From Lewinella sp. LCG006 (GTDB taxonomy: Bacteria > Bacteroidota > Bacteroidia > Chitinophagales > Saprospiraceae): a stretch of DNA of 64,000 nt. The notes under the pieces are model-generated. The model was not told the DNA's origin and made no database searches. It saw only the letters and a list, made by a program, of their open reading frames with translations. Position numbers and translations under genes: made by a program. The stretch spans positions 2,443,501 through 2,507,500 of the forward strand of contig NZ_CP160680.1 in the NCBI RefSeq assembly GCF_040784935.1, given 5' to 3'. Below are positions 46,508 to 55,344 of the stretch, piece by piece; the first letter of the stretch is position 1; the number at the start of each line of letters is the position of its first letter.

Positions 46508-47263
46508 GTGTTTCGATTAATCAAACGATTCTACAACGGGTATATCTCTCCAGAGAAAGATATTGCTCGCCGTCTACGCCAAATCATCGGGTTTACGCCC
46601 GCAAATTTGCGTATTTTCAAACAAGCCTTTTTCCACAAGTCTACCCAGTCGGAAAAGGATTATGCCATGCAAAATAACGAACGCCTGGAGTACCTGGGCG
46701 ACGCTATTTTAGGCACGATCGTCGCAGAGTACCTTTTCCAGAAGTACCCTAATGCCGACGAAGGGTTCCTTACCAAGATGCGCTCTAAGATTGTCAAGCG
46801 CAAATCTTTGAATATTATTGGCGACAACATGGGCGTAGATATGCTCCTGAATGAATTCAATAATACCAGAATCAGCCGATCCATGCTGGGCAATGCTGTA
46901 GAAGCATTGGTAGGAGCGGTTTATTTGGAGAAGGGTTACGAAGGGACCAAACGGTTTATCATCCGCCGTATGCTGCGCAAGTTCGTAGACGTTCACGAAC
47001 TGGAATCTTACGATGATAACTACAAAAGCCAACTTTTGGAGCACTGCCAAAAAAATGGACAGAATGTCTCTTACCGCTTACTTACCCGCTACAAAATGGA
47101 TAAACGCGATCGCTTCAAAGTAGCCGTCATGATTGATGGTCAAAAGATTGCGGTTGCCGATGATTTCAACAAGAAGAGCGCGGAACAACAAGCCTCCGAA
47201 ATTGCACTCCGCAACCTGAATATTCCGGTGCATGGCAATGGCGACAACGACGATGATGACTAA
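46508..47263 (+). CDS. rnc: ribonuclease III
   Basis: 251 aa with a GTG start at 46508. The endonuclease domain shows the signature NERLEYLGDAILG and the downstream acidic site EALVGAVYLEKGY. The C-terminal double-stranded RNA-binding domain (about 165-240) shows YKSQLLEHCQKNGQ and KKSAEQQASEIALRNL. It cleaves double-stranded RNA such as the rRNA precursor. An acidic tail (GDNDDDD) is unusual but harmless. It follows fabF and ends 5 bases before the SWIM gene, so the two are cotranscribed. Confidence 0.95.
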   Translation: MFRLIKRFYNGYISPEKDIARRLRQIIGFTPANLRIFKQAFFHKSTQSEKDYAMQNNERLEYLGDAILGTIVAEYLFQKYPNADEGFLTKMRSKIVKRKSLNIIGDNMGVDMLLNEFNNTRISRSMLGNAVEALVGAVYLEKGYEGTKRFIIRRMLRKFVDVHELESYDDNYKSQLLEHCQKNGQNVSYRLLTRYKMDKRDRFKVAVMIDGQKIAVADDFNKKSAEQQASEIALRNLNIPVHGNGDNDDDD

Positions 47264-47268
47264 GAACC

Positions 47269-48567
47269 ATGGCTGATTCTCCCGCATCCTGGTCGTATGA
47301 ACGTCTGCTACAATTGGCACCCGATGCCAGTTCGTTGGAACAAGCTCGCCGTCTTTTCTTTGCCAAGCGTTGGCAAACCCTCGAAGGAAACGGCCACTAC
47401 CTCTGGGGAGTATACGAAACAGCCTATGGCCACCGCTCTAGTGCAGTGGTACGCCTTGAGCCACCACTCTTTCGGTGTTCCTGCAAAAGCCCCCGCCGGC
47501 CCTGCAAGCATGCTTTAGCGCTGGTACTCCTCTTTCTTAATCGCAACGAAGTTTGGACCGTCAGGGAAGAGCTCCCCGATTGGGCGGTCAAGTTATTGGG
47601 TAGCCATTCCTCTACAGCTCCCGCAATAAAACTACCTTCTTCGGATGCGCTCAAGCAAGAGAAGCGAATTCAACTGATGGATCAGGGCGTGGCAGAACTC
47701 GATAAATGGCTGCAACAACTGGCGCGGCTGGGCCTGGCTCAACTGGCCAATGCACCCGAAGAATGGGAAACCCTGGCTGCCCGGATGGTCGACGCTAAAT
47801 TGGGGAGTATCGCCCGCCGCTTGCGTATTTGTTATGCCTTATTTCAGCAGGAGGATTGGGTGGAAGAAGTGACCGCAGAAATTGGGCGTCTTTACCTTTT
47901 TGTGCGAGCCTGGCAGCGAAAATCATCCCTCCAGAACGATCAGAAACGAGAACTCCTACAGGTAGCAGGATGGAACTTACGCAAAGATCGTATCCTTATG
48001 GAGCCAGGCGTAGATGACAACTGGCTTGTGCTGGGCCTGACCAGCGGGATAGAAGAAAAACTCCGTTATCGGCGCACTTGGTTGCGGGGAGAGCGAACCG
48101 GAAAATACGCACTGCTCCTGGATTTTGCCTTCGGCAACCAAGGATTTGAAGATCAATGGGTGACGGGCAGTGTACTGAAAGGTACCCTGGCTTACTACCC
48201 CGGGCAACCCAAGATACGGGGCGTTTTTAAAAATTACCAAAGTTCACGGACTCCTTACGAAGCGACTGCGGCGTTTGCTTCTTTGCGCGAGGTGCAAACC
48301 AAGTACGCCGAGGCGCTGGGAGCGTCTCCATGGCTGTTGAGTTTTCCCGTTTTGATCGACGAGGTGACGCCGATCTATCATCAAGAGGAAGAGACTTTTC
48401 TATTGACGGATACCGAGAGCGCCTACCTGCCGCTGAAACCCATTGCTGGCAATTGGAAATTAATCGCCCTCAGCGGAGGGCAACCTATCACCTGTTTTGG
48501 AGAATACGATGGGCAGTCATTTTTGGCAATTTCTGCCATTACCGAGGGTCGGGTGATCTTATTGTAA
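47269..48567 (+). CDS. SWIM zinc-finger domain protein
   Basis: 432 aa. The SWIM motif CxCxnCxH is at about 67-82 (FRCSCKSPRRPCKHALAL). The rest has no recognised domain: a helical region (about 110-260) and a beta-rich C-terminal half (KYALLLDFAFGNQGFEDQW, VIDEVTPIYHQEEETFLLT). SWIM proteins bind DNA or protein; in bacteria this type often sits with a VWA/MoxR gene set, not present here. It starts 5 bases after rnc, so cotranscription is near certain, but a joint role with RNase III is only a suggestion. Confidence 0.85.
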   Translation: MADSPASWSYERLLQLAPDASSLEQARRLFFAKRWQTLEGNGHYLWGVYETAYGHRSSAVVRLEPPLFRCSCKSPRRPCKHALALVLLFLNRNEVWTVREELPDWAVKLLGSHSSTAPAIKLPSSDALKQEKRIQLMDQGVAELDKWLQQLARLGLAQLANAPEEWETLAARMVDAKLGSIARRLRICYALFQQEDWVEEVTAEIGRLYLFVRAWQRKSSLQNDQKRELLQVAGWNLRKDRILMEPGVDDNWLVLGLTSGIEEKLRYRRTWLRGERTGKYALLLDFAFGNQGFEDQWVTGSVLKGTLAYYPGQPKIRGVFKNYQSSRTPYEATAAFASLREVQTKYAEALGASPWLLSFPVLIDEVTPIYHQEEETFLLTDTESAYLPLKPIAGNWKLIALSGGQPITCFGEYDGQSFLAISAITEGRVILL

Positions 48568-48697
48568 GCTCAATATGCGTCTGAAAAATGGATAGAGTCT
48601 ACTATAGAGAACGATAAATGCTTTAAACCCAGCCCGTGGCATACCATAATAAAGCCCTTGGTCGTTTCAAATGCGCTCAAGGATGTTGCAATATTCT

Positions 48698-48705
48698 TAC
48701 CTTTG
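48698..48705 (+). promoter_or_regulatory. candidate -7 box of the DUF6089 gene
   Basis: TACCTTTG, followed by CGGC, matches TAnnTTTG and lies 27 bases before the ATG at 48733. No good -33 box is seen. Confidence 0.5.
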
Positions 48706-48732
48706 CGGCGCCAAATTTCATAAAGCATTATC

Positions 48733-49626
48733 ATGAGGAAGGTTAGTATCTGTTGTTTGTTTGCGTTGTGGCTATGTGCCGGTCTTTTATCCGACAATGC
48801 GCTTCACGGCCAGTCTTTGATGCGCGGTTGGGAAGTAGGCCCCTGGGGCGGCGTATCTTATTACTTCGGTGATTTGAATACCAATACCCGCCTTGATCGC
48901 CCCAACCTCGCGGGAGGAATACTGGCAAGGTATAACTTCAATGAACGCCTGGCTTTTTCTCTCAGTGGCAATTACGGCAAAATCGAAGCTTACGACAGTG
49001 ATTCCCGCAACCCTTTCGAGCAAAGTCGTAACCTGAGCTTTCAATCAGATATCTGGGAAGCTACTGCCCTTTTTGAATTTAACTTCCTTCCTTATTTTCA
49101 CGGAAGTAGAGATGAATTTTTCACGCCCTACCTCTTTGGTGGCCTTTCTTTGTTCAATTTCAACCCAAAGGCAGAATACGACGGGCCCACGACGCTGGAT
49201 GGCGTGAACCCCGGAGAGCTGGTGGAATTGCGCCCCTTAGGTACCGAAGGCCAGTTTAAAGGAGAAGAATACTACACCACTACCGCCGCCCTTACCTACG
49301 GCATGGGCTTTAAGTTTGATATTAATTTTGAATGGAGCATCAATATCCACGTAGGTGCTCGCTCTACTTATACCGATTATCTTGACGATGTGAGTGGGGT
49401 GTACCCCGACCGTACCGACCTGCAAAAGGATCGCGGAGATTTGGCGGTATATATGTCTTCCGGCAAATCGCTGAATACGGAAAATGGCAGCACCCTGGGT
49501 TTGCAAGACCGCCAGCGTGGAGATAGCAACGATCGCGACATGTACCTTTTCGCCGGCGTTGGGGTGTTGTACTACTTCGGAGATGTACGTTGCCCTTCTT
49601 ACGGAAAGGGCACGAGGCGTAGATAA
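48733..49626 (+). CDS. DUF6089 outer-membrane beta-barrel protein (PorG-like candidate)
   Basis: 297 aa. A signal peptide (ICCLFALWLCAGLLSDNALHG) is followed by the DUF6089 features GWEVGPWGGVSYYFGDLN, LAGGILARYNFNERLAFSL, and YLFGGLSLFNFNPKAEY, ending in FAGVGVLYYFGDVRCP. It is probably an 8-strand barrel. From memory, relatives include PorG, an outer-membrane component of the type IX secretion system, but the genes that usually flank that protein (uppS, bamA) are not here, so the assignment is tentative. The short C-terminal extension after the last strand (YGKGTRRR) is basic. Confidence 0.75.
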   Translation: MRKVSICCLFALWLCAGLLSDNALHGQSLMRGWEVGPWGGVSYYFGDLNTNTRLDRPNLAGGILARYNFNERLAFSLSGNYGKIEAYDSDSRNPFEQSRNLSFQSDIWEATALFEFNFLPYFHGSRDEFFTPYLFGGLSLFNFNPKAEYDGPTTLDGVNPGELVELRPLGTEGQFKGEEYYTTTAALTYGMGFKFDINFEWSINIHVGARSTYTDYLDDVSGVYPDRTDLQKDRGDLAVYMSSGKSLNTENGSTLGLQDRQRGDSNDRDMYLFAGVGVLYYFGDVRCPSYGKGTRRR

Positions 49627-49636
49627 GCCATTCGTT

Positions 49637-50047
49637 ATGATTCAGCAGTACGAATTTTCTCTTCCGGCATTTCCACGGGGGTACCACCTCATTACCTCCA
49701 AGGTTTTAGCCCAATTATCGGACTTGCCCCAGACGGGATTGTTGTCGCTTTTCATTAAGCACACCTCCGCCGCACTGACGATCAACGAAAATGCCGACCC
49801 CTCCGTTCGGACGGATTTCGAAAGCATCGTCAATTACATCGTGCCCGAAAACCTTCCTTTTCTCAAGCATACGCTCGAAGGGCCTGATGATATGCCTGCG
49901 CACATCAAGGCCAGCTTCATTGGGACAACCGTGACCATACCCATTACGAATGGCCAACTCAACCTTGGTACCTGGCAAGGAGTGTATCTTTGTGAATTTC
50001 GTAATCACGGCGGGCGTCGTCAACTCGTTGCCACGGTGTACAGTTGA
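49637..50047 (+). CDS. YjbQ family protein (secondary thiamine-phosphate synthase)
   Basis: 136 aa from the ATG at 49637 (MIQQYEFSLPAFPRGYHLIT). The family signature SLFIKHTSAALTINENADPSVRTDF and the C-terminal LNLGTWQGVYLCEFRNHGGRR are complete. Members of this small trimeric beta family have been reported to have weak thiamine-phosphate synthase activity; the true role is unclear. It starts 10 bases after the DUF6089 gene and ends 6 bases before the LysE gene, so it lies in an operon. Confidence 0.92.
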   Translation: MIQQYEFSLPAFPRGYHLITSKVLAQLSDLPQTGLLSLFIKHTSAALTINENADPSVRTDFESIVNYIVPENLPFLKHTLEGPDDMPAHIKASFIGTTVTIPITNGQLNLGTWQGVYLCEFRNHGGRRQLVATVYS

Positions 50048-50053
50048 TCAATA

Positions 50054-50683
50054 ATGGCTATTTTTTTCCAAGGAGTGTACTGGGGTTTGTTGCTGGCTAT
50101 TTTGGTAGGGCCATTGCTGGTGGCGCTTATTCAGGCCAGCCTGGAGCAAGGTACCAAAGCAGGCTTGATGGTGGGCTTAGGTATTTGGGTCAGTGACCTG
50201 CTGTTCATTCTCAGCGTTTATTTTGGCTTCCGCTTTATTGACAAGGTCAGCAAAGCCGATCATTTTGAGCTCAGTGTGGGTTTGGTAGGAGCGCTGGTTT
50301 TGCTCATCACCGGAGTCGCTACCCTACTGACTCCTCCTCCCAAATTGGACAATCCAGACCATCTCTTAAAAGGCACCCATGGCAGCTGGGCACTTTGGTC
50401 CAAAGGTTTTTTAATCAATACCATCAATCCATTTACCGTCATTTTCTGGATTACCGCCATGTCTACCGTCGTACTCGAGCGCAATTACAATGGGGCACAA
50501 TCCGCCCTTTTTTTTGGCGGCCTATTTGGGATGATTGTTTTTTCTGATGCTACGAAAATTTTTCTGGCCCACAAGATTCGCCATCGCCTCACCCCAAAGC
50601 ACCTATGGTGGGTGCGTAGGGTGGCTGGTATTGCACTGATTGTTTTTGCTTTCGTGTTGGTCGCTCGTTCCTGGTTAAGTTAA
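50054..50683 (+). CDS. LysE/RhtB family amino-acid exporter
   Basis: 209 aa with six membrane helices. The family's N-terminal GPLLVALIQASLEQGTKAGL and the later motif NPFTVIFWITAMS fit LysE/RhtB translocators, which export amino acids across the inner membrane. The substrate is not evident. It is the third gene in the DUF6089-yjbQ-lysE cluster with only 6 bases between it and yjbQ. Confidence 0.88.
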   Translation: MAIFFQGVYWGLLLAILVGPLLVALIQASLEQGTKAGLMVGLGIWVSDLLFILSVYFGFRFIDKVSKADHFELSVGLVGALVLLITGVATLLTPPPKLDNPDHLLKGTHGSWALWSKGFLINTINPFTVIFWITAMSTVVLERNYNGAQSALFFGGLFGMIVFSDATKIFLAHKIRHRLTPKHLWWVRRVAGIALIVFAFVLVARSWLS

Positions 50684-50907
50684 GGTGACGGGAGTGCAAG
50701 TCTTTATTACCAGTAGTCTCGTTGTGTCAGGCCTCGCCGTATAGCGTGCAAGGTGCTTTGGGTGATGTTGCATTTAGGTACATCTAAATCCCTGTACCCC
50801 TGTCCGCTTGGCCAGGCGGGCTCTACTAAGTACCTGGTACAGAGAGGTTGGCCTATTTTGACATCGACTTTGCCTGATCAAAAAGGCCAAGCTCCCGTTA
50901 ATATTGC

Positions 50908-50915
50908 TACTTTTG
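50908..50915 (+). promoter_or_regulatory. -7 box of the flippase-like gene
   Basis: TACTTTTG, followed by CAGC, matches TAnnTTTG. It excludes the TTG at 50904 as a start, because that codon lies upstream of the box. The next in-frame start, TTG at 50934, is about 12 bases after the predicted transcription start. Confidence 0.5.
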
Positions 50916-50933
50916 CAGCAAACTTATACTGCA

Positions 50934-51998
50934 TTGAAAAAGGCGTTAACCAACATCCTTAAATTTCTGGCATTCCTGAGTGTAGGCCTCGTTATTTTGT
51001 ACTGGGTATACCAAAAACAAAATGCGGCTTATCAGGCAGAATGTGGCCTCAAAGGTATTGCGGAGGCAGATTGTAGCCTCCTGCAAAAAGTCCTCACCGA
51101 CTTTGCTTCAGCAGATGTTTTCTGGCTGATAATGGTACTTGTTTGTTTTACGATCAGCAATATTTCCAGAGCAGTCCGCTGGAACATGCTCTTGCAGCAA
51201 CTGGGTTTTCAGCCCCGATTAATCAATGCTTTTTTGACGGTCATTCTCGGCTATTTTGCCAACCTGGGCTTGCCACGCGTTGGCGAGGTCGTACGCGCTG
51301 GCACCATGGCGCGCTACGAAAAAATTCCAGTGGAAAAAGTAATGGGTACGGTGGTCGTAGATCGTGTAATCGACGTAATCAGTATTCTGATTGTAACGGG
51401 CTTGGCACTTGCACTGGAATTTGATACCCTTTGGCAGTTCTTGCAGGACAACAATGCATTGGGCGAAAAAATCAGCGACAACAGTACCTTGCTTTTTGTT
51501 TTGGCCGGTTTGGGTGTCGGCGGACTATTGTTGCTTTACTTTTTGCGTAAGCGGATACAACAAACAAAAATTTACGAAAAAATAAGTGGCATTCTTCTGG
51601 GCTTCGTGGAAGGCTTGCAGACCATAAGTAAGCTGGATCGCCCTTTCCTCTTTGTCTTGCACAGCATCAATATTTGGGTGATGTATTTCCTCATGACCTA
51701 CGTTTGCTTCTTCGCTTTCGAGCCCACGGCCGCCCTTTCGGCCAGTGTAGCACTGGTAGTTTTTGTGTTCGGGGGGTGGGGCATCGTCATTCCTTCACCC
51801 GGAGGGATGGGTACGTATCACTTCCTGGCCACTACCGCCCTTGGTTTCTACGGTATTGCCGGAGATGACGGCTTTTCCTGGTCCAATATCTCCTTTTTTA
51901 CCATCCAGATCGGCTGCAACATTACGGTGGGCTTGCTGGCTTTAATTCTTCTGCCCATCATCAATCGGGAGAAGGGAGAGGGGCCGTCTGCGCACTGA
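50934..51998 (+). CDS. flippase-like / lysylphosphatidylglycerol-synthase-type membrane protein
   Basis: 354 aa from a TTG start at 50934 (LKKALTNILKFLAFLS), chosen because the promoter box overlaps the upstream TTG. About eight membrane helices. The family (UPF0104, LPG_synthase_TM) is recognised by SNISRAVRWNMLLQQLG, YFANLGLPRVGEVVRAG, VVVDRVIDVISI and IPSPGGMGTYHF. Relatives flip or transport lipids such as aminoacyl-phosphatidylglycerol; no synthetase domain is attached. Substrate and role are unknown. The preceding region (50684-50907) is gene-free. Confidence 0.88.
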   Translation: MKKALTNILKFLAFLSVGLVILYWVYQKQNAAYQAECGLKGIAEADCSLLQKVLTDFASADVFWLIMVLVCFTISNISRAVRWNMLLQQLGFQPRLINAFLTVILGYFANLGLPRVGEVVRAGTMARYEKIPVEKVMGTVVVDRVIDVISILIVTGLALALEFDTLWQFLQDNNALGEKISDNSTLLFVLAGLGVGGLLLLYFLRKRIQQTKIYEKISGILLGFVEGLQTISKLDRPFLFVLHSINIWVMYFLMTYVCFFAFEPTAALSASVALVVFVFGGWGIVIPSPGGMGTYHFLATTALGFYGIAGDDGFSWSNISFFTIQIGCNITVGLLALILLPIINREKGEGPSAH

Positions 51999-52017
51999 GT
52001 TAACGGGCTGGGTTATA

Positions 52018-52143
52018 TTGGTTCTAAATGCGCTCAAATTTGAGCCAAATTAAAGGGATCTACATGTCCCCCTTTGGAGGGTGTGTCACGCAGTGACGGG
52101 GGAGGAGAGCCCTAACCGCAAGGGCTACCCTCCCTGCCTGACG
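52018..52143. repeat. 126-bp dispersed intergenic repeat, copy A
   Basis: It aligns without gaps to 58438-58563, with about ten differences by eye; bases 52091-52143 are identical. It holds small hairpins: GTCAC/GTGAC and AGCCCT/AGGGCT. It lies between the flippase-like gene and the acyltransferase. Confidence 0.85.
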
Positions 52144-52172
52144 TTTTGGCTGTTGCCCCTTTTATTTTATTG

Positions 52173-53477
52173 TCATGCTTGGCCGGCTATGTTCGCAAGC
52201 TGCTTCCTTGTCGCCTCTAGTTGGACAGCTTCTTCCGGGTGTTTTTTAGCCCAATTCCGGTAACGCAAGCCCTCCCAGCGGGGAACAAAATGCCGGGCAT
52301 ACACCCAGGCCAGGATGGCAGAAATGGGCAAACTCAATAAGTACCAGCCAGCATACTGCTCACCCAGTACCCACTTGGCAATCAGGTATTGCAGGCCATA
52401 AAAAATAGGGAAAGTGAAAGTGCCCGCCAAAATTTTCACCGTACTCCGATAACCGATGTACAGTTGCATCTTGTGTTCAACTAAGCGCGGTATTTCGAAA
52501 GGCAGGAAGTTGTTGAAACGACCGTACAGCCAAATGGGCCAGCCCAGTAAAATGGGTAAGGTCCACCATGTTTTGTCCTTGCGGCTGATGCCGCGGTCGG
52601 TCTGTTCGATGGCTTTCAACTGATCGCGATAGTTGGCAGCCGTCGCTTTCAATTCCTGGTAAGCAGCAGGCTGTTCCTGGGCGAGCTGCTTAAGCTGATC
52701 GAGCAATTGCCGGGTACGATCATAATGCTGATCTACAGGCAGCGGATGGTTGTGCTGAAGAATGCGTTCCAGGCGGTACAAGAGCTGGTCTTGTTCCTGA
52801 TCATCGGCGTGTAGGAGGAGTTGTCGGTTTTGCTGTTCCAGGTACTCGGTAAGGTCTTTTGCTGCTTCTATTTTATCTTTTTCGTAAGCCTCCCGCCAAT
52901 CTGCTACTCGTATGGGGGCGCCAGCTTCCATGTAGAGCCTGCTGCCGCATTGGGTGGGTTGTTCATAGGTGAGTCCTACCGGGTAAATGTGCAGGTTCAA
53001 AGAAAAATTTTGCGCCGCTTCGGCTCCCAAAGCGATGCGGGCCGTGCCGGTCTTGAAGGGGCGTAGATGTCGCTCGAGTTCACTTCCTCCTTCTGGTGCA
53101 ATAAAGATGACGCCACCCTTGATCAGATGCTCATAGCTGGCGGCAAAACTCTTGCTATTGTTTACTTTTTTCACTCCTTCGTCTTTGCCGGGGCGCATAA
53201 TGGGAATGCAGTACAAGTGTCGTAAAATATAACCTACGGCCGGATTTTTAAACATACTCGCATTGGCCAGAAAAAACGACTGCCTCGGCGTACGGGAAAT
53301 AACATTGAGCGGGTCGACCATCGTATTGGGATGGTTGGAGATGATAATGCCCGGCCCTTTGAAATCAAGGATCTTCCGATTACGAAAAGTAGTAAACGGA
53401 AAGTAGATGGCTTGGTACAACAAAACCAAAGCCTTGAAGAAGTGATAAAGTAGCAGGAGGAAAAAGCGTAGAATCAC
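52173..53477 (-). CDS. PlsC-like acyltransferase with C-terminal membrane domain
   Basis: 434 aa. The N-terminal half is a glycerophosphate-type acyltransferase with ISNHPNTMVDPL (the NHx4D catalytic motif), IPIMRPG, and the phosphate-binding FIAPEGGSELERHLRPF. The central part (about 205-290) is helical and the C-terminus has two to three membrane helices (WTLPILLGWPIWLYG, YLLSLPISAILAWVYA). It likely esterifies lysophosphatidate or a related lipid. It overlaps lpxK by 4 bases, pointing to envelope-lipid synthesis. Confidence 0.88.
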   Translation of the reverse strand: MILRFFLLLLYHFFKALVLLYQAIYFPFTTFRNRKILDFKGPGIIISNHPNTMVDPLNVISRTPRQSFFLANASMFKNPAVGYILRHLYCIPIMRPGKDEGVKKVNNSKSFAASYEHLIKGGVIFIAPEGGSELERHLRPFKTGTARIALGAEAAQNFSLNLHIYPVGLTYEQPTQCGSRLYMEAGAPIRVADWREAYEKDKIEAAKDLTEYLEQQNRQLLLHADDQEQDQLLYRLERILQHNHPLPVDQHYDRTRQLLDQLKQLAQEQPAAYQELKATAANYRDQLKAIEQTDRGISRKDKTWWTLPILLGWPIWLYGRFNNFLPFEIPRLVEHKMQLYIGYRSTVKILAGTFTFPIFYGLQYLIAKWVLGEQYAGWYLLSLPISAILAWVYARHFVPRWEGLRYRNWAKKHPEEAVQLEATRKQLANIAGQA

Positions 53478-54541
53478 ACCTTGAAATTGAGTAAGTACTG
53501 CCGAATGATTTCGTCGAACTGTGGCCCTTCCCCAAAGTGAAATTGCACCTCGGTAGGCAGCACAAAGATAGGCAAGCGTTCCTGGATCAAAAACTCGCGG
53601 TGTAATTCCAGGCGCATCGCGTCTTTTTCGGTCGTAATGATCACCTTGCGTTTGGAGTCCAGGGTGTTGAACGACCGGTGCAAGGTGGAAATGTCTTCTT
53701 TGCTAAAGTAGTGATGGTCGGCAAATTCCAGGCTTTGTACCGAACCGGCCTGGGATTGCAGATAATCAATCAGGTATTCCGTGCGGGCGATGGCGCAGAT
53801 CAGGAGCACGTCCGTTTCTTTGTCCAACTGTAGCCGGTAGCGTGGATTGAATTGGTAATAAGGCGCCTGGTAGGCATAGTAGGAAAAGAACAACTGCTGA
53901 TGGGGCAGCGGGTTGATTTCAGCGCGGATTGCGGCTTTCTCTTCCGGTGAAATCGTCGGTGGGCACTTGCTGATGATGATCACGTCGGCCCGCTCGTAGG
54001 CTTCCCGCCATTCGCGCAGGCGGCCCGACGGGAGGAGATAGTCGTGGGTGAAACGGTTGTAGTATTCCGTGAGCAGAATGTTTACCCCCGGCTGCACCGA
54101 ACGATGCTGGAAAGCATCATCAAGTAAGACCATTTGGGTATCTTCCTGCTGCATGATGATCTGTGGAATGGCAAAGGCCCGATCTTCCGCAACGTAGACG
54201 CCAATATCAGGATATTTGCGTTTGTATTGCAGGGCTTCGTCGCCCACCAGTTCGGCGTTGTTGTTACGTTGCACCTCCAGGAAACCTCTGGATTTTCGAT
54301 TGTAGCCCCGACTGAGCGTAGCGATCTTGATGTGCTCGCGCAGCAGGCGAATGAGGTACTCGATATGGGGCGTTTTGCCCGCGCCCCCTACGGAGAGATT
54401 GCCCACCGAAATGACGGGTACACTGAACGTCATGGACTTGAGTAGCCCCGCTCGGTAGAAAGCATTGCGCAAGCTCACCCCCATGCCATACAGGAGCGAA
54501 AAGGGAGCCAATAAGAGTTGTACGAGCCTACGTTGGATCAT
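53474..54541 (-). CDS. lpxK: tetraacyldisaccharide 4'-kinase (lipid A)
   Basis: 355 aa. It phosphorylates the 4' position of the lipid A disaccharide precursor at the inner membrane. An N-terminal helix (LVQLLLAPFSLLYGMG) precedes the P-loop SVGGAGKTP (near residues 50-58). Further LpxK features are LSRGYNRKSRGF, GDEALQYKRKYP, VLLDDAFQHRSV and ADHHYFSKEDI. Length matches the family. It is upstream of the overlapping acyltransferase gene and divergent from the nucleotidyltransferase at 54578. Confidence 0.95.
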   Translation of the reverse strand: MIQRRLVQLLLAPFSLLYGMGVSLRNAFYRAGLLKSMTFSVPVISVGNLSVGGAGKTPHIEYLIRLLREHIKIATLSRGYNRKSRGFLEVQRNNNAELVGDEALQYKRKYPDIGVYVAEDRAFAIPQIIMQQEDTQMVLLDDAFQHRSVQPGVNILLTEYYNRFTHDYLLPSGRLREWREAYERADVIIISKCPPTISPEEKAAIRAEINPLPHQQLFFSYYAYQAPYYQFNPRYRLQLDKETDVLLICAIARTEYLIDYLQSQAGSVQSLEFADHHYFSKEDISTLHRSFNTLDSKRKVIITTEKDAMRLELHREFLIQERLPIFVLPTEVQFHFGEGPQFDEIIRQYLLNFKV

Positions 54542-54547
54542 AATTTA

Positions 54548-54555
54548 TACATTTG
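54548..54555 (+). promoter_or_regulatory. -7 box of the nucleotidyltransferase gene
   Basis: TACATTTG, followed by CAGA, fits TAnnTTTG, 23 bases before the ATG at 54578. The divergent lpxK start is 7 bases upstream of the box. Confidence 0.5.
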
Positions 54556-54577
54556 CAGAGAACGAAAGCACCTGTTT

Positions 54578-55291
54578 ATGAAAGCAATGGTTTTTGCTGC
54601 TGGTCTGGGTACGCGCTTACGTCCTTATACCAACGACCGACCAAAGGCATTGGTTGAGGTGCAAGGTAAAACCTTGCTGGAAATTGTACTACGCCGATTA
54701 CAATCTTTTGGCGTAGAGGAGGTCGTTGTGAATGTCCACCACTTCGCCGATAAGGTAATTGACCACCTGCAAGAACACAATAATTTTGGATTGCAAATTC
54801 ATATTTCCGACGAACGGAACCTACTGTTAGACACTGGTGGAGGCTTGAAAAAAGCGGCCCATCTACTCGCCGACGCACCTTTTTTGATTCACAATGTCGA
54901 TATTTTGAGCAATCTGGATTTAGAACAGCTTTATGCTAGTCACCGGCCCGGCGTTCATTTGAGTACCCTGGCTGTGCGTCAACGAGCAACCTCTCGCTAT
55001 TTGGAGTTTACCCCAGAAGGGGACTTGTGTGGCTGGAGGAATGTTAAGACCGGCGAGCGCAAAATCAGCAGAACAGAAACGACCGTGCTAGATTGGGCCT
55101 ACAGCGGGATAGCAGTTATCGATCCGGCCTTGTTTGGTTTTTTCCCAGAAAATAAAGAGGTGTTCTCCATCATCGATGTATGGCTAGCTGCCGCAGAAAA
55201 GGGAATTATTCGTAATTTCCCTCACGACTCCACGAAGTGGTTGGATGTAGGGAAGCCTGCGGCCTTGGAAAGGGCTGTGGAGGAGTTTTAG
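54578..55291 (+). CDS. sugar-1-phosphate nucleotidyltransferase (MurU/HddC-like)
   Basis: 237 aa from the ATG at 54578 (MKAMVFAAGLGTRLRPYTND). The nucleotide-binding GLGTRLRP and RPKALVEVQGKTLLE, the metal-binding FLIHNVDILSNLD, and the C-terminal KWLDVGKPAAL define this nucleotidyltransferase family, which activates a sugar-1-phosphate with a nucleotide triphosphate. The shortness (no C-terminal hexapeptide domain) resembles MurU or HddC. The sugar and nucleotide cannot be told. It follows its own promoter and is divergent from lpxK. Confidence 0.88.
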   Translation: MKAMVFAAGLGTRLRPYTNDRPKALVEVQGKTLLEIVLRRLQSFGVEEVVVNVHHFADKVIDHLQEHNNFGLQIHISDERNLLLDTGGGLKKAAHLLADAPFLIHNVDILSNLDLEQLYASHRPGVHLSTLAVRQRATSRYLEFTPEGDLCGWRNVKTGERKISRTETTVLDWAYSGIAVIDPALFGFFPENKEVFSIIDVWLAAAEKGIIRNFPHDSTKWLDVGKPAALERAVEEF

Positions 55292-55344
55292 GGGGGTAAA
55301 GGGATAATGGCGATGGCATCAGCCTCTAATTGAAATAACACTTG

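Noticed and set aside
46273..46677. 134-codon plus-strand frame overlapping the start of rnc
   Set aside because: It overlaps the RNase III coding sequence and a hairpin, and shows no domain.
52081..52263. Small open frame sharing HAVTGEESPNRKGYPPCLT with a frame at 58438-58650
   Set aside because: The shared peptide is the translation of the 126-bp DNA repeat; the frames diverge immediately after it and do not look like a protein family.
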